From the NCBI GenBank assembly GCA_029204225.1, contig CM055107.1, forward strand, positions 21,188,000-21,251,999: a DNA stretch of 64,000 bases. The letters run 5' to 3'. A program made the position numbers and the translations under genes. Positions 1 through 9,854 of the stretch are shown here, one piece after another. Origin of the DNA: Diphasiastrum complanatum (Eukaryota > Streptophyta > Lycopodiopsida > Lycopodiales > Lycopodiaceae). The notes beneath the pieces are model-generated. The model searched no databases. It was not told where the DNA came from and saw only the letters and a list, made by a program, of their open reading frames with translations. Numbering within the stretch: position 1 is the first letter of the stretch; the number at the start of each line of letters is the position of its first letter.

Positions 1-51
1 ATCTCTCAATTTCTTGTACTATCAAGGAAATTAGCATGCAAAGCTTAATGA

Positions 52-600
52 GGCTCTGTACCATGTTGAAAATTCCAGAATTCACACGTGTGGGGAATGT
101 CCACAAGAGTGACTGATCTTGATTAAGCTTTGTGATTGGCACAGTACCCTGATTCTAGATTGTTCAACAAGATCTAGTTCAGAAGATATGGCTAATTCAC
201 AATCTAGCATGCTAATCAATAGACTATGATAGCAATGAATCAAAGAATGATTAAAAGTACAAGATTACAATGTATAAGCATTAGCCTCAACACGAGTTAG
301 AGAGAGAGAGCTAGAGAGATAACAAGAAAAAACAGTTTAGATCCAACCAAGCATGAGATAGCTACAAAACTTTGGTTCTTCATTACTTTGTGAATGAGAA
401 TGATATGTACATATATAGGAGAGCCAAAATTCGTGGTACTCCTTGCATTCAATGCACATCCTACACCTATTCAAGTGCAAACAACTATTAACTTGACACC
501 TAACTGCTAGCATGCATAGGTTGCACCTACTATCTACTTTCTCCAAATGGCAATTTCTCAACTAGCCATGTACAAATCTACATGCATGTGTCCATTAGAG
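52..600 (-). repeat. Putative Copia LTR fragment with degenerate primer site
   Basis: GGCTCTGTACCA at 52-63 is the reverse complement of a Copia primer-binding site, one base shorter than the GGCTCTGATACCA seen elsewhere in the window. It is followed at 64 by TGTTGAAAATTCC, the expected edge of a minus-strand LTR. A TATATA stretch near 408-416 would fit the LTR promoter. The palindrome CACACGTGTG lies at 84-93. The right boundary is a guess, and no matching internal region is visible to the left because the window starts there. Confidence 0.4.
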
Positions 601-925
601 TGATTGCATGCTTTTCATGTCACTATGGAAACTTAGGACATTATGCATTTATTGTGGCTCGAGTTTCTACAAGGTCATAATTGACCAATTCCATGTGAAT
701 CTCTATATGCATGTCAAACTAGACACTGTCAACATTATTGCATATCATACTAGACCAACTAGACTTTATGCATGTCACTGGAATTTGATCTACCTAACCC
801 AAACTTGCCCTATTCTACAAGGATATGTGCTCAATTCACATACCTTGGATACGTACAAAATATTTATATGGGTAGGATCCCCCAAACATTAACAACAGAT
901 GATAGATATGTTTTACAATTTTTAA
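600..925. other. Unassigned sequence
   Basis: Short open frames are present but none resembles a known family. This stretch lies between the LTR-like piece and the first recognisable Copia integrase residues. It may be more decayed element sequence. Confidence 0.3.
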
Positions 926-3051
926 CAGTTCCTACACCCTCCAACAAAATGGGGTGGCCGAGAGGAAAAATAGGAGTGTATGTGAGTGTGCAAAGACTTT
1001 AAGACTTGATGCATCACTTCCCATCTCATTTTGGGGAGAAGCTATAACATGTGCTAATTACTTGTGTAATAAACTTCCTAGTAGTGCTATAGATGGGATC
1101 TCACCTTATCAAGCCTTGTTTGGTAAGAAACCCAATGTAAAAGATTTTAAGATCTTTGGACATATTTGTTATGTCCACATCCCTTTGGAGACAAGAAGGA
1201 AGGAAGATGCTACCTCCTTCAAAGGGATTTTTGTTGGCTATGGAGAAAATAGCAAGGGCTATAGATATATGATCCTATATCCAAGAAAGTAAAGGTAAGC
1301 AAGGATGTACTTTTTGATGAGTCACAATTTGCTAAGATCTTGTCTAATGGATCTAACCCATTGTGCATTGAAGATCTTGACAAACCCGAGGAGGATCTTG
1401 ACAAACCCGAGGATGGAGACTAAGATCCAAGTCAAAGGGGGCCAAGAAGATCATCAAGAAGCAAGGTCGAGCCCTCAAGGCTCACCTATGTGGACAAGGG
1501 AAAGCAAAAAGAAGACTCTACATCTTCTACCTCTTACTCTTTCTTAGCTACATTGCTTGAAGAACCATCATATTTTGAAGAAGCATATAGATCTAAAGTT
1601 TGGAGAGATGCAATGCAAGTAGAGTATGATGCATTAGAAGAAAATCATACTTGGAATCTTGTAAATCTTCCAAGAGGAAAGAAACCACTTGCATGTAAGT
1701 GGATTTATAGAATAAAGTACAATAAAGATGGATCTATTAGTAAGTAAAAAGCTAGGCTTGTTGCTAAGGGATTTCTTCAAATAAAAGGATTGGATTATGA
1801 AGAAAAATTTGCACCTGTAGCTAAGCTTGTAGCTATTAGATTAATTATTTGCATTGCTACTTTGTTCAAGTGGGATCTCTACCAAATGGATGTTTCTTGA
1901 ATGGCTTCTTAGAAGAGGAAATCTACATAATGCAACTCGAGGGCTTCATCAAGGTTGGTGAGGAGCAAAAAGTGTGCTACTTAAGGAAGAGCCTATATGG
2001 ATTGAAGCAAGCACCTAGAGCTTGCTACTCTAGGTTGCATGATTTTCTCTATTCCCTTGGCTTTGTACTAAGTGCTTATGAACCTTTTTTATATTTCAAA
2101 TTTAATGAAGGAATGATCATCATTTTGGTGCTTTATGTTGATGACATCATTATGACAGGAAATGATGATGAAGGAATAAGCAAAGTAAAAGTTGATTTAT
2201 CTAGTGAGTTCAAGATGGTAGATCTAGGTTTCCTAAAGTTTATACTTGGGATAGAAGTGTCTAGAAGTAGCAATTGTACTTTCATAAGTCAATCTAAGTA
2301 TGCTACTTCCATTCTTGAAAGATTTGGTATGAAAGATTGTAAGGGGATTGACACCCCTATGGAGCATGTTGTAAAAGCAACTAATGAAGGTGATGAAGCA
2401 TCCTTTGAGGACATCACCCTCTTTAGGAAGCTTATAGGCTCTCTAATCTATTTAACCATCACTAGACCTGACTTAAGTTTTTGTGTAAGCAAGTTGAGTC
2501 AAAGTATGCAAGTTCCATTAGTTCATCATTGGAAAAGTGCCAAGAGAGTACTTAGATATGTTTCTAGTACTAGATTTTTTGGCATACTTTATGAAGGACC
2601 TAACTTGCACTTGAGAGCCTACTCGGATTCAGATTTTGTAGGTGACAAGATGGATAGAAAGTCCATTAGTGCATTTTCAACATTTCTTTGTGAAGGAGTA
2701 ATATCTTGGCTTTCCAAAAAGCAAGATACTATCTCACTATCTTCTTGTGAAGCCGAGTACAAGGCATTGACTTCAACAACCAAAGAGCTCCTATGTCTAA
2801 GAAGACTCTTGATGGAGCTACATGTGCTAGAGGCCGAGGAGATCCCTTACATATTTTGTGACAATCAAGCTTCTCAACAAATTGCTTCAAATCCTATCTT
2901 CCATGCTAGAACAAAGCATATTGAGATAGCTCATCACTTTGTGAGGGAGAAGGTACAATCCAAGGAGGTGCAACTACAACATGTACCATCATCCGAATGC
3001 ATAGCTGATATCTTAACCAAGCCATTGTCCAAAGATCAATTTTTAAGTTAA
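925..3051 (+). pseudogene. Copia-A pol remnant (integrase end, RT, RNase H)
   Basis: This is the 3' two thirds of a Copia polyprotein on the plus strand. The first clear residues are the integrase block with ERKNRS and FWGEAITCANYLCNKLP (954-1292). Next comes the RT start (ENHTWNLVNLPRGKKPLACK, about 1630-1700), then YVDD with ILVLYVDDIIMTG (about 2130) and RNase H with WLSKKQDTISLSSCEAEY (about 2700). Gag, protease and the integrase core are absent. It is broken: a frameshift near 950, frame changes between 1290 and 1490, an in-frame TAA near 1744, and a small deletion near 1880 where the residues before LEEEIY are missing. A 21-bp unit encoding DLDKPEE is duplicated in tandem at about 1374-1414. 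It is closely related to Copia-C and is followed directly by its own polypurine tract and LTR. It is not expected to be functional. Confidence 0.9.
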
Positions 3052-3114
3052 GATATGCTCTTGGAATTGTAGATAGATGTACATTAGATTTGCCCAGTTA
3101 GAAGTGAGGAGGAG

Positions 3115-3606
3115 TGTTGAAAATTGTCACTTCTCTCTTGACATTGGTTATTGTAAATAATGATCAAACATTAGAACAATGTTGATGATCTAATTTTACA
3201 TGTGTGGAGCCTGTTCCCAGGTGTGAAAGGATGTACTTTTCATACTTGTATATATCTAAATTGATTTTGTATCATTCTAGTTAGTGTGAACATGATATGA
3301 CTAGTTTTTAGTCAAGTTGACTAGTCACATAGAAATTAGCTTTTCCTTGCATGTGCATGAGTAAATGCTCCCACATGACAAGTGGATGTTCACACGTGTG
3401 TATAGAGTTCTAGAAGATAAGAGTTGACCACTTTTCTTAGATCTTATTTTGTAGGGAATATTCCTATATTCTAGGAGACTAGCTAGCTCTTTGGATTGTA
3501 GCCATATTCTAGAAGGTCAACTTTGGATAAGGATCAAGGATGGATCAAATGGAAATATCTGAGTGATGTGGCACTAGTGCTTCACACGTGTGAAGACCTG
3601 CTAGAC
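3115..3606 (+). repeat. 3' LTR of Copia-A (truncated)
   Basis: The purine tract AAGTGAGGAGGAG at 3102-3114 is followed by TGTTGAAAATTG, the usual polypurine-LTR junction. CACACGTGTG occurs at 3391-3400 and again at 3583-3592. The last 80 bases, with GGATCAAGGATGGATC, are shared with a piece at 16985-17070. The similarity stops near 3606, so the LTR looks truncated there. Confidence 0.7.
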
Positions 3607-3610
3607 TATA

Positions 3611-4475
3611 CCAGACGCATTCAGATCTTTCATGCTGATTGTGATCTGTTTGATCGAGCTCTTTGTCTGATCGATTCTAGCATGGATAGTTTTCAGTGCA
3701 ATAATATATATTTCACAAATTCAATTCCGGATATTCTGGTAGTTTTTCCTACAATGCATGAGACGTACGCAAGTGACCCCAGTATGGAACCTCATCACTG
3801 TGCCGACAAAGTTGCAATGAGAGATTATTGGGCTAGTAAGAAACTGGAACAGAGATTGAAAGAAATTTTTTTTAGGAGGCTTGGAGATCAACCTTCAGAA
3901 GATGATGCCAAAACAAGAAAACGAATTTGTTTGGCTATGGCAAAATATTGACAAAGACATACACAACAATTTTCAATAGGTATTCAGAAGGAGATATTCC
4001 AAGAACTACTTCTACAACCAACTTCTTGAGAGCTGCAAATATCGTCTAGTACTGTTGAAAGCAATCTTGTTTCTAACATGCGTAACACCCTCAGTCAAAT
4101 TAAGGTGCCCCACTCGGCGAATGAACTCTTTGTGAAGAGATCTTCGCTTGTGATGGTCCTAATTAAAGTTGATGGCACAACGAATCTCCCTCATTCGAGA
4201 ATTGTAGGTGCTTTGGGTGTTCATCGCAGAAATATTGCTACAGCCAGTTCTTACCTTAACATTAAGGACAATGAGAAGGTTCTGCCCTTGAGTGCCTGTC
4301 AGAGACAATTGCCTAGAGCTACCATAATTACAGCTCGGGTCAAGGGACTGGTGTATGCCTTTTGGAGCTCAGAAACTCGAGTGTCCCAAAACAAAAAAGA
4401 CATATGCCAACACAGGATTGGAAGAAAGAGTGTTGTCAAGCATCTGGTACATCTTCTTGACGACAGTCAGGTCCT
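3611..4475 (+). pseudogene. Transposase-like protein, N-terminal part (decayed)
   Basis: Two open frames (3611-3951 and 4078-4506) form one decayed coding region, with a stop at 3949 and a frame change between them. The second carries LPHSRIVGALGVHRRNIATA and then FWSSETRVSQNKKDICQHRI, ending HLLDDSQ. I associate this W-SETRVSPNKKD pattern with multicopy, uncharacterised, transposon-linked plant proteins; this is from memory and unverified. The continuation expected after DDSQ is found 4.1 kb away at 8562 (SQVELFQRF), so I read this and 8562-9530 as one gene split by an insertion or a very long intron. The first 90 bases of the 3523 frame are LTR sequence and not part of it. The function of the 3611-3951 portion is not recognised. 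Confidence 0.55.
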
Positions 4476-4539
4476 TCATTTTTTTGTTTTCCTGTTTTCT
4501 TGGTAACGTTGATCTTTTGCACTGTTGAAACTGATCTTT

Positions 4540-6150
4540 GATACTCCTGCTCTTTGGTTCTGCAGATACACACTTCACCTCTTGCTGTTTGGAACTATTT
4601 TGTAGTTTTTTACTCAACTGATATTTTGCTCATTTGGACTTTTGGACTATTGGTACTTGTAGAAGCTTATAAACAATTATTTATTTTCTATTTGGTACTT
4701 ATGAAAATTAGTGTAAGATATATTTTTGTCTAGAATTTGGTACTCTATATTATTTTCAAATAACTTCTCTTTTTGTTGTTTGGAACTCATGGAACATTTT
4801 GTACTTCTGGTGTGCAGAAAATATTGTTGTTTGTTGTTCATTGGTGCTTTTGATAGTTTTGGTAGTTTTTGAACGTTTTTGATATACTAGCAATTAGTTG
4901 TTTGGTGTTTTTTGATATTTCAAGGAACTTTTGGGCATTAAATGTTTGTGTTGGTACTACTAGAACTTATCGTGAAACAATTTTGATAATACAGACTACC
5001 AAAATAGGTGCTTTAATACCTCGTGTCTCATTTTCATTCTAAAATCATCCAAATTGGTCTACTGAGATCTATAGTGTGTACCATTTTGATTTTAGAATCT
5101 ACAGCATTTGGTTCTATTTTTTATAGAATTCGTTATATTTACAGTTTGCACATGTCTCGATTCAGTCTTTTTGGTACTGCTTTAGTGTTGTTAAACCAAT
5201 TGGTAGTATTACTCCAGTTGTCGACTACTAATTTTACAAATTTTGTACTATTTTGTTACTATTCTTTGTGTTGGTAAAACTCTTGAATACATATAATGCT
5301 ACTACAATAACTTATCATGTACCAATTCTGATACTCCTGACTACCTAGTTAGGTTCTTTTATTGTAAGTGTCTCATATTTATTTTAAAATATACCGAATA
5401 AGTACTATTTAGACTTATCGTGACCATGGTTTACGCATAAAACTATAAAATTAGGTACTTTATCTTTATATTTATGTGTTCGCACCTCACATACAATCTT
5501 TTGTAGTCTTTTTGGTACTATTTTAGTGTTGTTTACAAATTGGTGGAATCCAAGCTTTAGTTACTACCAATCTTACAAGATTTGATCTATTTTTGTAATG
5601 TTTGCTTGTTTCTGAAACTTTTGAGTACCAAAGATTGGTACTAATGGAACCTATCGTGTTAAATTTCTATCCTCCAAACTACCAATTAAGGTACTTTAAC
5701 TTTCTGCATGTGTGGTACTTTGGTACTATAAGATGATGTGGTACTTTGGTACTACCTATATATAATGATTTGGTACTTTCTAGAACTCATGATACTACCA
5801 ATGATTGATACTTTGGTACTACTTGTATATGATGCTTTGGTACTACCTGCAGGTACTTTTTACTTGTAACATGATAAGACTTTTTGAATATAGATCAATG
5901 GTAATGAGAATCCTCCTCAAGTTCACCTTGAAGATGTTAACAATGACTTTAATGCAGAAGGAATCTTGATTTTTCAGACTTCCAATTAAGGTACTTTGTC
6001 TTTCCTCATGTGTAGTACTTGGTATATAAGATGCTTTGGTACTTTAATACTACCTTTATATGATGATTTAGCACTACCTGTTGGTAGTTCCTATCTTCTT
6101 GTTACTACCTGTGTTTGATGCTTTGGTACTACCTATATATGACAATTTTA
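4540..6150 (+). repeat. AT-rich island of degenerate GGTACT motifs
   Basis: TTTGGTACT and close variants (TTGGTACTACC, AAGGTACTTT) recur roughly twenty times. They are densest at about 5700-6130, where units such as TGATGCTTTGGTACTACC follow each other irregularly. There is no fixed period and no coding potential worth reporting; the ORF at 5023-5277 is low-complexity. The island sits inside the gap that splits the transposase-like gene. Similar islands, partly in reverse orientation, occur at 9590-9790, 13490-13720 and 14640-14720. Confidence 0.75.
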
Positions 6151-7270
6151 TAAGAAAGAGACTGCATGAACATAGTTGTTTTTGATATACCATTTCTTTT
6201 GAAATGATAATTTATTTTTATTTACTTTCAAAAGATTCAATTAGCTTTTCATAGATGCTTTGGCTGCTAAATCGATCAACTCCTTTTATTGAAAAGTACT
6301 ATATTTGTGTTTGTCTTCATTTATTCTCCACTCAGGGAATTGACAATTTTCTTCAGCAACTTTCTCGCACAACACATATTAATAACTATTTGGTGTATAG
6401 TCCGATAGTAGTCTGGATTTTTTACCCAGATATAGTAATCTGTCATCATCAAACGTCAACATAAAAGATTAGTAGGAAAGAAAACCAAATCCAAATGTGA
6501 AAGAGGTTACAGGCCTCAAAAAAGCTTACATGAATTCACAAAATTGCATTCAAATTCCAATCATGTAAAATGAAAACAACAAATTCGATGAGCAAGTTTA
6601 AGATGGCACATCAGGTTTGCAAATTTTTGTATGCTTTTTATTATTCTGGTCAAGAATCAAATGGAGCTAACATTATTGTCAAATTGTATCTATCTTATAA
6701 ATAACACATTGATCAAGGATTTTAGAACATGTGCAATGCCTTTTATTCTAGATTGCCTCTCTCTACAAAATCCTACAAACATGACTTTTAGGATGTGCTA
6801 GATACGGGATATGTGCAAGATATGTGAGATTTTCTATATGCGAGATAATTTTCTCTATTTGGTTATGTCGAAGATTGCTTGGAACATGATTGGCAAAGTA
6901 AGTTTGACTTTACCCAATCCAATCCGATCCAGGGTTGGAAAATCTCTGTTTGACAAGGATGACATTGGTTTGGAAAATACTTTGGGTCAAATTTTTACAT
7001 GGTGAACCAGGGTCAAAAAAGTCAGACCCGGTTCAACCCGACTCCAGAATTTTTCTCTTTGATAAGAGAAACAGTGGGTCGGAAAAGGCTTCGGTCAGAA
7101 ATATCTATATCTGATTTTGTTTCAGTTATTAACGTAGAATCAAGAAATATACAAAGGGTCGAAAATTTATACTGGGATAAAAATATGCACAGGGTTGGAT
7201 AAATCAGACTCGATCCGACTAGATCCAGGGTTGAACACGTCCAGATCCAATCCAATCCGATCCAATCCGT
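6150..7270. other. Unassigned AT-rich sequence
   Basis: No recognisable gene. From about 6900 to 7270 short GATCCAGGGTT, AATCCGATCC and CCCGGTTCAACCCG-like words recur, leading into the minisatellite that follows. Similar GATCCGAC words reappear at about 30705-30825. Confidence 0.4.
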
Positions 7271-7274
7271 CGGA

Positions 7275-7505
7275 TGTTTTTTACCATTGGATAGGATTTT
7301 TTTTACCATTGGGTAGAGTTTTTACCATTGGTTCGGATTTGTTACCATTGGATCAGATTTTTTCACCATTGGGTCGGATTTTTTTTACCATTGGGTCGGA
7401 TTCTTTTTACCATTGGGTCAAATTTTTTTACCATTGGGTCGGATTTTTTTTTACCATTGGGTCGGATTTGTTACCATTGGGTCGAATTTAGCCATTGGTC
7501 GGATT
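7275..7505 (+). repeat. Minisatellite, 20-24 bp unit (ACCATTGGGTCGGATT)
   Basis: About ten head-to-tail copies of a unit built on TTTTTACCATTGGGTCGGAT, with T-tract length variation between copies. Open frames across it translate to repetitive FTIGSDF-like peptides and are artefacts of the repeat. Confidence 0.9.
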
Positions 7506-7664
7506 TTTTTAAAAAAATGGGTCGAATTTTCTTTTCCTTTGGGTCGAATTATTTGACAAGGATGACCAGGGTCGAAAAAGTCCAAGGTCGAAATTTTCTC
7601 TTTGATAAGGGTTACAATGGGTTGGAAATATCCGATATTGGATTTTTCGACTTTCCAAAAAACT

Positions 7665-8060
7665 CACACCTAAACCCTAAATTCTAAACCCTATACTCCA
7701 TGTCATACATAGACACATACATGCATACACACACACACACATGCTTACACACATACATGCATGTACGCACGCACGCACACACGCACATACCTAGATCGGT
7801 CGTCATCACCCGTCAACGACATACTGAAAATCCAAATCATCGGCCGTCACCTAGATCGGATGTCGTCGTCGAACATGCTCGAATAATTTTCTCCTCAATC
7901 TGATTCCCAATTCCTAAACCCTAAACCTACACTCACACGTAAACCCTAAACCCTACACTCCATGACATACATAGACACATACATGCATACACACACACAC
8001 ACATGCATGCACGCGCACACACACGCACACACACGCACGCACCTAGATTGGTCATCATCA
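7665..8060 (+). repeat. Direct duplication with CCCTAAA and CA-rich tract
   Basis: A block of about 145 bases at 7665-7815 is repeated at 7910-8062, offset by about 265 bases. Both copies begin with AAACCCTA words, continue with ACATAGACACATACATGCAT and a CA/CG microsatellite, and end with CATCACCCGTCAAC. The AAACCCTAAACCC words match the plant telomere unit, but only two or three occur per copy. Confidence 0.8.
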
Positions 8061-8087
8061 CCCGTCAACAACGGGCACTCTTTACTA

Positions 8088-8194
<107 letters not shown>

Positions 8195-8561
8195 GATAGA
8201 GTTAAAGATAGTCAACGTTCCCAATTCTAGGAAGGGGTGTAGCCCGTGTTTTTTCCCTATTAAAAGCATGGTATCATAAACAGTTCTTTGTTGGACTTTA
8301 AACATCCACAAGGAAGGCCATGCTAATGGCAGGGAGCATTGTGGTGACATTCTGGAATAGGATACAACCATGTGGTTCGGGAATTTTGACTAGCACTCTT
8401 CATGCTTTCCTTTTTCTCATTTTCTCTCGTTTGATGCTTATTGCTATGAATTTTACACACAGATTATGTTTGGCTCAATGTTCAAGTCCGCTTGGATCAA
8501 CTTACGTGGTAATACTTAGACATATTATTATGTTCTTTTAGTAAGTTGTAAGGTTTTTAGG

Positions 8562-9530
8562 CCACAAGTCGAGCTGTTCCAAAGATTTAGAAGAGCTCAC
8601 CCAAAAGTGCAGATATCGCTTAGATGCTTTGAGACGTTGAAGTCTTATTTTGTCTGAAAACTGAAGGATCGGTACGCTTGTTGCTGTGTATATCATATGC
8701 ATATGATATATTTTAAGGAGGCGTTTAATCATATGAGACCAAACAAGTTTGGTCATCATGAAAATGATCATGCCTGCACATGTTCCATCTACTACAAAAT
8801 TCAGAAATCGGATATTTGCAAAGCAAACCAATCTGTTTGCTCCTGCATCAACAATACGTGAAAATCGCTTTTATGTGAAAAGCCTCCTAATTCAGAATAC
8901 CATGCAAAAAAATGCTTGTTCGGAGATTGCAATAAATGCGGCATTTGCACATTGCCATTATGTCCCTCTGAGACATCAGTGGACAACATGGAGTTGTCTG
9001 TGTGATCTTTACAAACGTTGTGTCAGGGTTTGTTGATGAGGGCGGTTCTATCAAGAAGAAGAAGGATTTGGTAGTGCAAAGAATGCGGAGTAGTGCTTTT
9101 GTTGACCTGATTTCAACACATCTGAAAAACTTCATCAAGCATAACTTTGTGTTTCGGTGGCAGTCACAACAATTTAAACACTGCTTGCTAAAATTTCCTT
9201 TGGATGTTGTTGTTTCAATCATTGACTTTGTGGAGAATTATTCGTTCAAGATGCAGAACAAGATACAATCCATGCACTGGTGGTCTAATCAGGTCACGAT
9301 GCTTGTGCACATAATGTACGTCAGAAACTCTGCAGGTGCAGCTGAAAAGACTCTTCATTTTTACATATCAGACGATAAGATCCATGACACTTCTTTCGTA
9401 TAGAATTGTCTACTACTACATGACAATAGGTTGAAAGAGAACGACTATAATCTGAGGTGTCATTGGGTGTGGTCAAACGGTGCGGCATCCCAATTCAAAG
9501 CTTGAAGGCTTTCTTCTTTGTGGCCAAGTA
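8562..9530 (+). pseudogene. Transposase-like protein, central/catalytic part (decayed)
   Basis: Residues run from SQVELFQRFRRAHPKVQISL at 8562 through several frameshifts into the open frame 9002-9403. That frame carries FRWQSQQFKHCL, VSIIDFVENYSFKMQ, SMHWWSNQVTMLVHI and YISDDKIHDTSFV. Past a stop at 9401 the same frame continues to HWVWSNGAASQFKA and a second stop, then FFFVAKY in another frame. The order of D-x-x-ENY, SDDK-x-HD and W-S-D/N-G-x-x-x-QFK resembles the catalytic core of DDE-type transposase-like proteins common in non-seed plants and insects; that assignment is inference. If it is right, WSNG has Asn where such proteins usually have Asp. The N-terminal part is at 3611-4475. A GGTACT island follows at 9590. 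Confidence 0.55.
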
Positions 9531-9589
9531 TATTTGTTGGGGGTTCTCACTATCTCTATTATTATTACTCTGTAGTTTTCAGGTTTGTT

Positions 9590-9790
9590 ACTTCAGATAG
9601 TACCAAAATTGGCACTGAACTATAAGACTTTAACTACATAGTCCATCTCATAGTACCAAACTACACTGTTCTGGAGTACCAATTTTGGTACTATTTCCCT
9701 TATAGATATACTACCAAACTGAGACTATACGGGACACCCAAATATAGTACCAAATTGGTAGCAGATAGGACACCAGGTTTGTAACCACGG
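9590..9790 (-). repeat. GGTACT-motif island, mostly reverse orientation
   Basis: AGTACCAAAATTGG, AGTACCAATTTTGGTACT and similar words dominate, the reverse complement of the motif at 4540-6150. Copia-B begins directly to the right, and another island lies just beyond its LTR at 13490, so the two may have been one island before Copia-B inserted. Confidence 0.7.
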
Positions 9791-9854
9791 CACCTGTTCG
9801 CAAGCATTATGTATCACAGCCAACATAAAGATACAAAGTCTAACAATTTGTTCG

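Noticed and set aside
7275-7505. Repeat array resembling a CRISPR array
   Set aside because: There are no unique spacers, only short T-tract changes between units, the genome is eukaryotic, and no cas genes are present.
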